Shown here piece by piece: positions 18,731 to 27,917 of a DNA stretch of 64,000 nt. Source of the stretch: Bradyrhizobium guangxiense (lineage in GTDB: Bacteria > Pseudomonadota > Alphaproteobacteria > Rhizobiales > Xanthobacteraceae). Position 1 is the stretch's first letter. Each line of letters begins with the position of its first letter. The stretch spans positions 1,332,501 through 1,396,500 of the forward strand of contig NZ_CP022219.1 of the NCBI RefSeq assembly GCF_004114915.1, in the 5' to 3' direction. The translations under genes were made by a program, and so were the position numbers. Under the pieces are notes generated by a model. That model had not been told where the DNA came from, ran no database searches, and was given only the letters and a program-made list of their open reading frames with translations.

Positions 18731-18764
18731 TTGCCATTGTCAATTAATTGATTGACTTTGGCAA
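18731..18764. promoter_or_regulatory. Nested 34-bp operator upstream of the MarR-GNAT gene
   Basis: The inner part GTCAATTAATTGATTGAC (18739-18756) is an 18-bp near-perfect palindrome. It is flanked at equal distance by TTGCCA (18731-18736) and TGGCAA (18759-18764). AT-rich palindromes of this size are the usual targets of MarR dimers. It is immediately upstream of the regulator gene, which starts at 18715. Confidence 0.65.
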
Positions 18765-18778
18765 GTATCTGGCGACGT

Positions 18779-19354
18779 TCAAGCGACCATGACGATCCGG
18801 CTGCGCAGCAGGGTCCGGGACGAGCGGCCGAGCCGCCGGAGCAGCCGCGCTTCGGAACGGCGGGCCTGCGGCGGGTAGCCGCCGAGCCGGTCGTAATGAT
18901 CACGCGCGATCAGAAGCCCCTGATCGCCGAGCGGGCCGATCAGCCTGCGCGTCACGGCCCGGAGGATGTCGCGCAATCCGGTATCTGCGTAAGGCGAGCG
19001 GGCATAGCGGAACACGGCGGCGCGGTCCCGTCCGCTGGTCGCGACGGCCTGGATGAACTGGCTGGTCTCCTCGATCCACCCGGTTTCCAGCACGGCGCCT
19101 GCCGGCAAGAACATCAACCACGGCGAACGGGCCTGGAGCGCGCCGGCCGCGAGCGCAGCGCCCTGCGAGGCGCCCTCGAAGCCGACGAAACGGCAGCCCG
19201 CGACGTCGGCAACGCGCTCGATCACGCCGTTGCCGGTGCCGTCGACCAGGAGCACTTCGCGGATGACGCCGGCAGCGGCGCCGGGGACGAGCGCGGCCAG
19301 AGTCGCCACGGCCGTCTGCTCGACGCCTTCGGTCGGAATGATGACGCTCAGCAT
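18779..19354 (-). CDS. Glycosyltransferase family 2-like protein
   Basis: The 191-residue product begins MLSVIIPTEGVEQTAVATLAAL, the GT2 nucleotide-binding strand, followed by VIREVLLVDGTGNGVIERVAD and GASQGAALAAGALQARSPWLMFLPAGAVL, where the usual DxD metal site would lie; here the equivalent is LPAGAVLE, so the classical DxD is absent. It keeps GGYPPQARRSEARLLRRLGR near the end, a common GT2 tail. Sugar transfer is plausible, but loss of DxD could mean a non-catalytic or altered protein. It stands alone on the minus strand. The end is 15 bp from the MarR operator. Confidence 0.75.
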   Translation of the reverse strand: MLSVIIPTEGVEQTAVATLAALVPGAAAGVIREVLLVDGTGNGVIERVADVAGCRFVGFEGASQGAALAAGALQARSPWLMFLPAGAVLETGWIEETSQFIQAVATSGRDRAAVFRYARSPYADTGLRDILRAVTRRLIGPLGDQGLLIARDHYDRLGGYPPQARRSEARLLRRLGRSSRTLLRSRIVMVA

Positions 19355-19674
19355 GATTGTGGCTTCAAGGTCTGCACTTCGGGAGAAGCGTAGCTCGCAA
19401 TGATGCTGTCATAAACCCGTAGCGTTGCCGAGTGCAACTTTCTGGCGGCGCTTCGGGGCCGATGGTAAATCGCGGCGGTCACCGCAGCCAAATGTGTCAG
19501 GTGCGGGCTGCCGATCTTGCCGAATGTTTCGGCACAAGCTCGTCCCGAGGGTATTAACCCCTGGTTTCACTGCGCCGCTGCGGCGGTGCCGCAACGGGTC
19601 CGGCGGGAAGATGCGCCTTGCGAGAAAGGTTCGGGGCGGGAAATGTGTGACTTTGGTGCCGGTGGAGGGCTCCC
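19355..19674. other. Intergenic region between divergent genes, small dyads only
   Basis: This 320-bp gap between the GT2-like and RMD1-family starts has two short perfect hairpins: TGCCGAA/TTCGGCA with three bases between (19518-19534), extended by TT/AA, and GCGGC/GCCGC near 19577. No gene or promoter could be supported with confidence. Confidence 0.4.
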
Positions 19675-20514
19675 ATGACCGCCGATCAACTCGCCGTTGG
19701 CGCGGCGCCGGCATCGCCGAAGCAGGAGGCTGCGCCGAGCTTGCGGATCCGGGCGCTGATGCTGGGTGACCGCATCAATGCCTCCGGCCTCGAGATCGGG
19801 ACGCTGGTTTCTTCCACCCCGGCCGCTTTCCGCGTCCATGCCGGTCTTGCCGTGATCTTCCGCTACGGCGTCGTGGTGCTGATCGGGCTGCTCCCTTCGG
19901 AGGAGAAGGTTCTCATCGACAACCTGAAGTCACGCGTGACCGGAGAGCTCAGCCCCTACGAGGAGGAGATCGCGCAGGCGCAGCTCTGCAACGACGAGGC
20001 CGCCGAGGCGATCCAGCCTGGCGGGCCGATCTGCCTCGCCAAGTTCTCCGACGACCGGCTGCTGCTGGTTGCGGATGCGCTCGCCAAGAGCACGTCGCTC
20101 GCGCGCGACGAGCGACGCGTCGCCGCAGTCTTCGATGTGATCGAGCCGTTTGCACGGGAGCTCGCCGAACACGGCCGCACGCCGCGCCGGCGCAGGGGCA
20201 TCCTGCAACTGATCGGCAATGCACTTTTGGTGCAGCAGCGCGTCGCCGGCCGCGTCGCGATTGCCGAGAAGCCCGACGTGCTCTGGGAGAAGCCCGAGCT
20301 CGACCGGCTCTATTCCCGTCTGGAGGACGAGTACGAGTTGAAGGAGCGCCTCGACACGCTCGAGCGCAAGCTCACCGCGGTGTCGGAGACCGCCAACGCG
20401 CTCACCGACATCATCGATACCCAGCGCTCGCTTCGCCTCGAAGTCGCGGTGGTGGTGCTGATCGTGATCGAGGTCGCGATCGGCTGTTTCCAGATCCTGA
20501 CCGGCACTCACTGA
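19675..20514 (+). CDS. RMD1/DUF155-family membrane protein
   Basis: The 279-residue protein matches the RMD1 (DUF155) family: strands with RIRALMLGDRINASGLE, FRYGVVVLIGLLPSEEKVLID, the helix-rich middle VADALAKSTSLARDERRVAAVF, then LLWEKPELD-like WEKPELDRLYSRLEDEYELKERL, and one C-terminal membrane helix at about residues 253-273. Yeast RMD1 relatives act in mitochondria (Rmd8/Mrx10) and the bacterial role is unknown. GGAGGG lies before the ATG. The stop overlaps the convergent PPDK-like gene end by 7 bp. Confidence 0.85.
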   Translation: MTADQLAVGAAPASPKQEAAPSLRIRALMLGDRINASGLEIGTLVSSTPAAFRVHAGLAVIFRYGVVVLIGLLPSEEKVLIDNLKSRVTGELSPYEEEIAQAQLCNDEAAEAIQPGGPICLAKFSDDRLLLVADALAKSTSLARDERRVAAVFDVIEPFARELAEHGRTPRRRRGILQLIGNALLVQQRVAGRVAIAEKPDVLWEKPELDRLYSRLEDEYELKERLDTLERKLTAVSETANALTDIIDTQRSLRLEVAVVVLIVIEVAIGCFQILTGTH

Positions 20515-22118
20515 GGCGCGGCGGCGAGCCTGCCATGTCGGCCGGATTGCGCCTTCCAGGCGGCGATCTCGGCGAGCTCGGCTTCGGGCCGTGTCCGGAT
20601 CGTCTCGCAGCGTCCGAGATAGAGCGCTCCGGCATCGCCTTCGATCGTGATCCACTCGCCTTCGGCAAGGTTGAGACTGCCGAGTTGCGCTTGCCTGCCG
20701 GCAGGGTCGATCTTCAGCTCACGGCAGCCAACCACGCAGGGCTTGCCCATTTGCCGCGCCACCAATGCTGCATGCGAGGTGCGCGCACCGACCGTCGTGA
20801 CGATGCCGGCGGCCAGAGCGAAGCCCGCGACATCGGCGGTGCTGGTGTCGGGACGCAGCAGGATGACCGGCTCGCCCGCGGCCGACAGGCGCTGCGCGCT
20901 TTCGGACGAGAACGCCGTCCGTCCAATACCAATGCCGCCGGAGGCGCCGATGCCAGTCGTTGCGGGTTCGCCCGCGGAAACCAGCCGCGTTTCCGTGAGC
21001 GAGGCGAGGTCGATCTCCGCCATCCGTTCCAGCGCCTCGTCTTTCGAGATCAGCCCTTCATGCACGAAGTCGATCGCGATCCTGACGGCGGCTCGCGGCG
21101 TGCGCTTGGCCGCCCGGGTCTGCAGGATCCAAAGCTTGCCATTCTCGACCGTGAACTCGACATCCTGGACGTCGGCGAACGCGCGCTCGAGTTGCCTCAG
21201 AATATCGCCAAGTTCGGATTCCAGCTTCGGCAACTCGCGGGCGATCGCCTCGGTCGTGTCGGGTGCGCGCCTTCCGGAAACGACGTCTTCCCCCTGCGCA
21301 TCGAGCACGAGGTCGATCATCGGGCGCCGCGCGCCCGTCGACGGATCGCGCGAGAACGCCACGCCCGCGCCGGAGGCAAGACCGCCGTTGCCGAAGACCA
21401 TCGCCTGCACGGTCACGGCGGTCCCCTCCAGCGTTTCGAGGCGCTGGAGGCTCCGATAAGTTCGCGCGCGCTCGCTCGTCCAGGATCGATAAACAGCCTG
21501 GGCTGCCGCCTGCAACTGCGCGAACGCATCCTCCAGCGAGCCATCGGCGCGATCCTCGCTCAGCGCCTGCTCGCGGCCGGCGAGCCGCTCGAGCGCTTCG
21601 CTGTCGAGCTCGCGGTCGCTGCCGGCGCATTCGGCTGCGACGAGTTGGGAGATCTGCGTGGCAAATGCAGCCTGGTCGAGCTCGAGCACGGTCTCGCCAA
21701 AGCTCTCCAGGAAGCGGCGCCGGCAATCCCAGGCGAGCCGCGGCCGGCCGGTCGCACGGATCAGGCCATGCACGGCGCCTAGCGTGCAACCGACATTCAG
21801 AACGGTGTCGAGCATGCCCGGCATCGATCGCGCCGCACCCGAGCGCACGGAGACCAGCAGCGGCTGCCGGCGGTCGCCAAAGCGCTTTCCGGTCGCGCTC
21901 TCCAGGAACGAGATGCCTTCCTCCAAGCCGTCGCGCAGTTGTCGTGTGGCGTGCGCATGGCCGGCGATGATGTCGGCGCAGAGCTTGACCGGGAGCACGA
22001 AGGCCGGCGGCACCGGCTGGCCCAGTGCCGCCATGCGGGCGAGGTTGGCGGCCTTGGCGCCGATCTCTTCGGCGGGCCGCAATTCGGAGGCTTCGCCGCC
22101 GATACGCACGATATGCAT
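20508..22118 (-). CDS. PPDK-like phosphohistidine protein without the PEP/pyruvate domain
   Basis: ATG 22118 follows GAGGGG. The 536-residue product matches the first two domains of pyruvate phosphate dikinase: EIGAKAANLARMAALGQPVPP, LLVSVRSGAARSMPGMLDTV, VEFTVENGKLWILQTR, then the phospho-His domain with His449 in GARTSHAALVARQMGKPC. It ends about 87 residues past that His, where the C-terminal barrel that binds PEP and pyruvate would start. The complete PPDK at 49558-52485 carries the same motifs, making the truncation plain. It has no frameshift or decay. It could autophosphorylate on His from ATP and pass phosphate to another partner, or act as a regulator. It is last in the run with xfp, ackA and the 642-aa gene, starting 10 bp after the latter. 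Confidence 0.88.
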   Translation of the reverse strand: MHIVRIGGEASELRPAEEIGAKAANLARMAALGQPVPPAFVLPVKLCADIIAGHAHATRQLRDGLEEGISFLESATGKRFGDRRQPLLVSVRSGAARSMPGMLDTVLNVGCTLGAVHGLIRATGRPRLAWDCRRRFLESFGETVLELDQAAFATQISQLVAAECAGSDRELDSEALERLAGREQALSEDRADGSLEDAFAQLQAAAQAVYRSWTSERARTYRSLQRLETLEGTAVTVQAMVFGNGGLASGAGVAFSRDPSTGARRPMIDLVLDAQGEDVVSGRRAPDTTEAIARELPKLESELGDILRQLERAFADVQDVEFTVENGKLWILQTRAAKRTPRAAVRIAIDFVHEGLISKDEALERMAEIDLASLTETRLVSAGEPATTGIGASGGIGIGRTAFSSESAQRLSAAGEPVILLRPDTSTADVAGFALAAGIVTTVGARTSHAALVARQMGKPCVVGCRELKIDPAGRQAQLGSLNLAEGEWITIEGDAGALYLGRCETIRTRPEAELAEIAAWKAQSGRHGRLAAAPQ

Positions 22119-22128
22119 GGTGGTCCCC

Positions 22129-24057
22129 TCAAGCTGCAAGATCGATCATGATGTGGCGGCGGAGCAGATGACCGAACGCGGCGAAGCGGTCGGTGGCGCG
22201 CTCGACGGCGCGGGCGAGCTCGATCACCGACAGCGAGGTCGCGACGTCGAAGCCGCCGCAGAAGACCAGTGCGGTCGTCGCACGTTCGCGGTTGTCGGCG
22301 GCGTGCTCGGCATCGATCAGGCGGGTCACGGCGGAGAGCGCGTCCTCCGAATCGGCGCGCCGTCCCTCCGGCACGTCGATCGCAGCGGCGACGCCGCTCG
22401 CGGCGATTTCGGTGGCGGTCTCTGCCACCGCGCAGAGCTCGGCCAGCGACGTCAGCAGGGCCGGATCGGTTGTTTCCGGCATCAGCGAGGCGATGAACGC
22501 GGCCTGCTCCAGCTCGTCGACCGCTTCCTCGGCGCGATCGATCAATTGCCCGATCAGCGGACGCGCATTGAGCCGGTCGACCTCGTTGCGGCTCTCGAAT
22601 GCGATTCTGTCGGCCTTTCGCTCGATCGTGCCGCAGCGCTGCGTCAGCAGCGTGCCGTCGGCGGGCTGACCGGCCCGCAACGCGGCGATATGGCGCGAAA
22701 TCGCCGCGACGAGATCGTGGGCGAGACCGATCTGCCGCAGCACCACTGCCAGCAAAGCCCCATCGACGCGATCCAGGTGCCGCATCAGATCGGCTTCGAT
22801 CTGGTCGCGCACGGTCCTGACCGAGCGGCCCGCGAGCAGTGCCTCGGTGGAGGCGCGCAGCGAGGCCTTCAGAAAGTCGATTGCGGCGTTGCGTCCGAGC
22901 GCCTGGTCGAGCCGCTCGCCGAAGCCGATCCGCGTGGGGGCGGCGTTCCGGACCGCGGAGCCCAGCAGATCGTTGCCGCCGAGCTCGAGGAAGCCGCGAT
23001 GGCCGATCCGCTGACGGGCAGCCCATTCCAGGATGCGTGCCGCATCCTCCTTGGCAACCCAGGTCCTGAGCAGCTTGCGTGCCTTGTTCCAGTCGATCAG
23101 GAAGACCAGCGCGGCGCCGAGGGCGGCGAGGAATTCGTTGCGATCGGCGGCGTGTCCGGACTGAAGCTGACCGGTGACGAGATAGAAGGAATTGTCTTCG
23201 CCGAGGCCTGCTGCGGTGTGACGATCCAGTCCGCTCCAGGTCGCCTCGAAGGTCTCGAACAGCGAGATGAAGAACTTCGCGCGTGCCAGATGCGCGTCGG
23301 TGTAGGTGACCGTGACCGCGTTCTTCTTCACCGTGATGACGACGACGTGGGCATCCGTGGTGCCGATGTCGTTCTGGATCAGCAGCCGGCCGTCGGCGCG
23401 TGTGGCCATGGTGTCGAGGCCGGGATGATTGAACTTGAGGCCGCGCGTCGCGTTCAGGCCCTTCATGAAGGCGGCGACGGCCGGCCGGTCCTCGCTGTGC
23501 AGGCCGAAGACATGGGCGCCGTCGAGCACTTCTTCCGCGCAGCTCGTTGCCAGCCTGTTGAGCTGCTTGTGCAGATCCATGACGAGGCGATGCAGGCTGT
23601 CGCCGCCCGCGTCAGCCACGCCGGTCAGACGCACGATGTGGGACAGCGCGATCTCGCCTGTCGAGGCGAGCAGGCCGGCCGCGCGGATCGTGTCGAGGCG
23701 TGCCTGCGCTCTCTCGCCTTCGCTCGCCGCACCGGCGCCGACGGCGCGGATCATGGTCGCGGCGTCGTCCGCGATCTCCTGCATCAGCTTCGCGAGTTCG
23801 GGAGCCGTGAGCCGACCCGGTCCGATCAGACGGGCGCCGCCGATCAGTGCTGCGATCCCCGCGGGGGCGATGCCCGCAGTCTGGCTCTCGACTCCAAGGT
23901 CGCTTGGGGGCCGACCCGGCTCTTGCGCGTGCTGGGCCGCCGCCTGCAGTGCGCTCATCCGCACCTTGATGCGGTCGTTGGCGGCGAGCCCTTCCGCCAC
24001 CAGCGCGGGCAACAGGATGCCGCCTTGTCCGAGCTCTTCGATGATGTGGGTTTTCAT
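22129..24057 (-). CDS. 642-aa protein with PhoU/DUF47-like C-terminal region, unknown function
   Basis: I do not recognise the whole protein. The last 165 residues (about 478-642) are helical and resemble PhoU/DUF47 proteins: ERKADRIAFESRNEVDRL, then LIDRAEEAVDELEQAAFI, and at the end ELARAVERATDRFAAFGHLL. The N-terminal part is rich in Ala and Leu helices, with GDSLHRLVMDLHKQLNRL and a mixed segment near 215-330 (FNHPGLDTMATRADGRLLIQ, DAHVVVITVKKNAVTV). No membrane segments or signal are seen. PhoU/DUF47 proteins bind metal clusters and regulate phosphate uptake. It lies 82 bp after ackA and 10 bp before the PPDK-like gene, so it is probably co-expressed with both. Confidence 0.7.
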   Translation of the reverse strand: MKTHIIEELGQGGILLPALVAEGLAANDRIKVRMSALQAAAQHAQEPGRPPSDLGVESQTAGIAPAGIAALIGGARLIGPGRLTAPELAKLMQEIADDAATMIRAVGAGAASEGERAQARLDTIRAAGLLASTGEIALSHIVRLTGVADAGGDSLHRLVMDLHKQLNRLATSCAEEVLDGAHVFGLHSEDRPAVAAFMKGLNATRGLKFNHPGLDTMATRADGRLLIQNDIGTTDAHVVVITVKKNAVTVTYTDAHLARAKFFISLFETFEATWSGLDRHTAAGLGEDNSFYLVTGQLQSGHAADRNEFLAALGAALVFLIDWNKARKLLRTWVAKEDAARILEWAARQRIGHRGFLELGGNDLLGSAVRNAAPTRIGFGERLDQALGRNAAIDFLKASLRASTEALLAGRSVRTVRDQIEADLMRHLDRVDGALLAVVLRQIGLAHDLVAAISRHIAALRAGQPADGTLLTQRCGTIERKADRIAFESRNEVDRLNARPLIGQLIDRAEEAVDELEQAAFIASLMPETTDPALLTSLAELCAVAETATEIAASGVAAAIDVPEGRRADSEDALSAVTRLIDAEHAADNRERATTALVFCGGFDVATSLSVIELARAVERATDRFAAFGHLLRRHIMIDLAA

Positions 24058-24139
24058 GATCCGTCCGCTCGAAAATTGATGCTGTCCTTGTGCCGCGAAA
24101 CCGCGGCCGCATCATTGCGGCAGATCATTCATAAAAATG

Positions 24140-25330
24140 TCACGTGGCGCCGCGTCCGCGGATCAGCGCTGCGCAATGGCGCGCAATCGTCATCTCTTCG
24201 TCGGTAGGAATGACGAAGACGTCGACGGCACTGTTGCCGTCGTTGATGCGCTCGCGCCCGTCGCCATTCGCCGCAGCATCGATGCGCACGCCGAGCCAGC
24301 CGAGCCGCTCGGAGAGCGCGCTGCGGATCTCCCCGGCGTGCTCGCCGATACCGCCGGTGAAGACGAGACAGTCCAGCCCGCCAAGCGTCGTCGCCATCGT
24401 CGCGACTTGCTGGGCCGCACGGAAAGTGAAGAGATCGACGGCCTCGCGCGCGGCGGTCTCGCGGCTCGCCAGCAGCGTTCGCATGTCGGCGGAGATGCCG
24501 GAGACGCCGACGAGGCCGGACTGGTGATAGAGCAGGTGCTGGACCTCATCCACCGACATCATCTCGTGCTGCAGCAGATAGAGCAGCACGCCGGGATCGA
24601 TGGTGCCGCAGCGCGTGCCCATCATGAGGCCGTCGAGCGGGGTCAGCCCCATCGTGGTGTCGACGCTGCGGCCATCGCGGAGCGCGCAAAGGCTGGCGCC
24701 GTTGCCGAGATGCGCGATCACGGTGCGCCTGGACGCAAGCTGCGGCGCGAGCTCGGCAAGGCGGCCCGCGACATATTCAAAGGAGAGGCCGTGAAAACCG
24801 TAGCGCCTGACGCCGCGCTCTTCATACCGCCGCGGGATGGCGAAACGGTTGGCGGGCGCGAGCATGCTGTGATGGAAGGCGGTGTCGAAGCAGGCGATCT
24901 GCGTCAGCGCGGGCCGGATCGCCGCAAGCGCGCGAATTGGCGCGAGGCACCTCGGCTGGTGCAGCGGCGCCAGCGGCGTCAATGCCGCGAGCTTCGCGAT
25001 GACCTCGTCGGTCAGCGCGACCGGACCTGAATAGTCCGGCCCCCCGTGGACGATACGGTGACCGACGGCCCGCAATGGGCGTTCGCCGAACCGGTCCGCG
25101 ATGAAGGCGAGCACGTCGGCGAACAGATGACCGCCCTCGGCATCCGCCGCCTCTCTTCGCGTCTCGAACAGGTCTTCGCCCGCCGGACTCCTCACCACCA
25201 GCCGGGGTCTTGCCTCGTGCTCGTCGAGCAGACCCTTGCAAAGCAGGCTGGGCTCAGTCGCCGCGATGTCGAACAGGCCGAACTTGATGCTCGACGATCC
25301 CGAGTTGAGGACGAGGACCGTGTCAGACAT
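24140..25330 (-). CDS. ackA: Acetate kinase
   Basis: The start is ATG 25330, one base from the xfp stop, so the two are translationally coupled. The 396-residue product has the ASKHA fold: the start VLVLNSGSSSIKFGLFD, the catalytic segment HRIVHGGPDYSGP, CFDTAFHHSM, YGFHGLSFEYVA, and the later AHLGNGASLCALRDGRSVDT and VFTGGIGEHAGEIR. It converts acetyl phosphate and ADP into acetate and ATP (or the reverse). Together with phosphoketolase this yields ATP from sugar phosphates without oxidation. No pta gene lies next to it. The length equals the family norm. Confidence 0.96.
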   Translation of the reverse strand: MSDTVLVLNSGSSSIKFGLFDIAATEPSLLCKGLLDEHEARPRLVVRSPAGEDLFETRREAADAEGGHLFADVLAFIADRFGERPLRAVGHRIVHGGPDYSGPVALTDEVIAKLAALTPLAPLHQPRCLAPIRALAAIRPALTQIACFDTAFHHSMLAPANRFAIPRRYEERGVRRYGFHGLSFEYVAGRLAELAPQLASRRTVIAHLGNGASLCALRDGRSVDTTMGLTPLDGLMMGTRCGTIDPGVLLYLLQHEMMSVDEVQHLLYHQSGLVGVSGISADMRTLLASRETAAREAVDLFTFRAAQQVATMATTLGGLDCLVFTGGIGEHAGEIRSALSERLGWLGVRIDAAANGDGRERINDGNSAVDVFVIPTDEEMTIARHCAALIRGRGAT

Positions 25331-25331
25331 G

Positions 25332-27746
25332 CTAGTCGCCGGCCTCGGTCGGCGTGTTGCCGCAGGAGCTATTGGGCCAGACCCAGTCGCGGATCTCCGG
25401 CATGTCCTCGCCATGCTCGCGCACATAGCGCGAATGCTCGATCAGCTTGTCGCGAAATTGCTGTTTGGCCTGCGCGGCCCTGGCTGCGAGCCCGGGCACG
25501 CGTTCGATCGCCTCGATTGCGAGGTGGTAGCGGTCGAGTTCGTTGAGCACGACCATGTCGAACGGCGTCGTCGTGGTGCCTTCCTCGGCAAAGCCGCGCA
25601 CATGCATGCCGGCATGGTTGGTGCGGTTATAGGTCAGCCGGTGGATCAGATAAGGATAGCCGTGATAGGCGAAGATGACGGGCTTGTCGGAGGTGAACAG
25701 GCTGTCGAAGTCACGGTCGGACAGGCCGTGCGGATGCTGCTCCTTCGGTTGCAGCGTCATGAGGTCGACGACGTTGACGACGCGGATCTTCAGGTCCGGC
25801 AGCGCCTTGCGCAAGAAGTCGACGGCGGCGAGCGTCTCCAGCGTCGGCACGTCGCCGGCGCAGGCCATCACCACGTCGGGCTCGCCCGTTGCCCCCTCTG
25901 TCCCCGCCCAGGTCCAGATGCCGATTCCGGCATCGCAATGCGTGGCTGCGTCCTGCATCGAGAGCCATTGCGGCGCCGGCTGCTTGCCGGCGACGATGAC
26001 GTTGATGCGGTTGTAGGTGCGCAGGCAGTGATCGGCGATCCACAGCAGCGTGTTGGCATCCGGCGGGAAGTAGATGCGGACGATATCGGCCTTCTTGTTG
26101 GCGACGAGGTCGACGAAGCCGGGGTCCTGATGGCTGAAGCCGTTATGGTCCTGACGCCAGACATGCGAGGTCAGGAGATAATTGAGCGAGGCGATCGGCC
26201 GCCGCCACGGCAGATCACGCGTGACCTTCAGCCATTTGGCGTGCTGGTTGAACATGGAATCCACGATGTGGATGAAGGCCTCGTAGCACGAGAAGAAGCC
26301 ATGCCTGCCGGTGAGCAGATAGCCCTCGAGCCAGCCCTGGCAAAGATGCTCGCTCAGCACCTCCATGACACGGCCGTCCTGCGCCAGATGCACGTCATAG
26401 GATTCGATCGGCTCCATCCAGACCCGTTCGGTCGTCTCGAACACTGCATCCAACCGGTTTGACGCGGTCTCGTCCGGGCCCATGATGCGGAAGTTGCGCT
26501 CCTTGGCGTTGAGACCGATGACGTCGCGCAGGAATTTGCCGAGTTCGCGCGTCGCCTCGGCGATGACGCCGCCGGGCTGTCGCACGTCGACCGCGAAGCT
26601 GCGGAAGTCCGGCAGCTTCAGCTCCTTCTTGAGCAGGCCGCCATTGGCATGCGGATTGGCGCCCATGCGGCGGTTGCCGCCGGGGGCCAGCGCCTGAAGC
26701 TCGGGAACGAGGGCGCCACCTGCGTCGAACAGCTTTTCCGGCTCGTAGCTGCGCATCCAGTCTTCGAGCACTTGTCGGTGCGCCGGGTTTTCGCGGCAGC
26801 CTGCGACGGGGACCTGATGGGCGCGCCAAAAGCCCTCGACCTTCTTGCCGTCGACCTCTTTCGGGCCAGTCCAGCCCTTCGGGCTGCGCAGCACGATCAT
26901 CGGCCAGCGCGGCCGCTCGACGCTTTTGCGTCCGTCCCGCGCGTGCTGCTGGATCGAGCGGATGCTGGCGAACGCGACGTCGAGCGCGTCCGCCATGGCC
27001 TGGTGCATCAATTTGGGATCATCACCCTCGACGAACAGCGGCTCGTGGCCGAAGCCGCGGAACAGATCGCGGATTTCCGCATCGCCCATCCGTCCGAGCA
27101 CGGTCGGATTGGCGATCTTGTAGCCGTTCAAATGCAGGACCGGCAGCACCGCGCCGTCATGGACGGGGTTCAGGAACTTGTTGGAGTGCCAGGACGCAGC
27201 GAGCGGGCCGGTCTCGGCTTCGCCGTCGCCGACGACGCAGGCAACGATCAAATCAGGATTGTCCAGTGCCGCGCCATAGGCGTGCACCAGCGCGTAGCCG
27301 AGCTCGCCGCCTTCGTGGATCGAGCCGGGCGTTTCCGGCGCCGCGTGGCTCGGAATGCCGCCTGGAAAGGAGAATTGCCTGAACAGCTTGCGCATGCCGT
27401 CCGCATCGCGCGCGATGTCGGGATAGATCTCGCTGTAGCTGCCTTCGAGATAAGTGTTGGCGACCATGCCTGGCCCGCCATGGCCGGGGCCGCAGACATA
27501 GATCACGTCGACGTCAAGCGCGCGGATAACGCGGTTCAGATGGGCATAGATGAAGTTGAGGCCTGGCGTTGTGCCCCAATGGCCGAGCAAACGCGGCTTG
27601 ATGTGCTCGGCGCGCAAGGGCTCGCGCAGCAGCGGATTGTCGAGCAGGTAGATTTGCCCGACCGAGAGGTAGTTTGCGGCGCGCCAGTAGCGATCGAGGA
27701 GTTCGAGATCGCCGCTCGCTGAGGCCGATTGTTGTTGATTTGTCAT
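25332..27746 (-). CDS. xfp: Xylulose-5-phosphate/fructose-6-phosphate phosphoketolase
   Basis: ATG 27746 follows AGCAGGA; the frame stays open further upstream but adds nothing characteristic. The 804-residue thiamine-diphosphate enzyme has [31 protein letters not shown], the TPP motif GDGEAETGP, and [16 protein letters not shown] [14 protein letters not shown] in the C-terminal domain. It cleaves xylulose-5-P (or fructose-6-P) with phosphate to acetyl-P and glyceraldehyde-3-P (or erythrose-4-P). The gene is the first of four on the minus strand: xfp, ackA, a 642-aa protein and the PPDK-like gene. A FixK2-type box lies 96-109 bp upstream. Confidence 0.97.
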   Translation of the reverse strand: MTNQQQSASASGDLELLDRYWRAANYLSVGQIYLLDNPLLREPLRAEHIKPRLLGHWGTTPGLNFIYAHLNRVIRALDVDVIYVCGPGHGGPGMVANTYLEGSYSEIYPDIARDADGMRKLFRQFSFPGGIPSHAAPETPGSIHEGGELGYALVHAYGAALDNPDLIVACVVGDGEAETGPLAASWHSNKFLNPVHDGAVLPVLHLNGYKIANPTVLGRMGDAEIRDLFRGFGHEPLFVEGDDPKLMHQAMADALDVAFASIRSIQQHARDGRKSVERPRWPMIVLRSPKGWTGPKEVDGKKVEGFWRAHQVPVAGCRENPAHRQVLEDWMRSYEPEKLFDAGGALVPELQALAPGGNRRMGANPHANGGLLKKELKLPDFRSFAVDVRQPGGVIAEATRELGKFLRDVIGLNAKERNFRIMGPDETASNRLDAVFETTERVWMEPIESYDVHLAQDGRVMEVLSEHLCQGWLEGYLLTGRHGFFSCYEAFIHIVDSMFNQHAKWLKVTRDLPWRRPIASLNYLLTSHVWRQDHNGFSHQDPGFVDLVANKKADIVRIYFPPDANTLLWIADHCLRTYNRINVIVAGKQPAPQWLSMQDAATHCDAGIGIWTWAGTEGATGEPDVVMACAGDVPTLETLAAVDFLRKALPDLKIRVVNVVDLMTLQPKEQHPHGLSDRDFDSLFTSDKPVIFAYHGYPYLIHRLTYNRTNHAGMHVRGFAEEGTTTTPFDMVVLNELDRYHLAIEAIERVPGLAARAAQAKQQFRDKLIEHSRYVREHGEDMPEIRDWVWPNSSCGNTPTEAGD

Positions 27747-27841
27747 ATTCCTGCTGACCTGCACCCGGCGATCGTCACCAACTTTGTTCCGGGACGATTG
27801 ATCCCCGACCGGCATCAAACGAAATCGCGATGACCGGCATG

Positions 27842-27855
27842 TTGCGAGAGGTCAA
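27842..27855. promoter_or_regulatory. Candidate FixK2/FNR-type box upstream of xfp
   Basis: TTGC-GAGAGG-TCAA fits the Bradyrhizobium FixK2 half-site rule TTG(A/C)-N6-(T/G)CAA. It lies about 100 bp upstream of the xfp start, so a promoter centred 40 bp after the box would leave a leader of about 60 bases. One match of this loose consensus could be chance; the location in front of a fermentative operon raises its value. Confidence 0.45.
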
Positions 27856-27917
27856 AGGACCGCGCCCGAACTTTGGGCGGCTACTTTGCATGGGTTGTTT
27901 TTCCATTTTTCGTTTGT

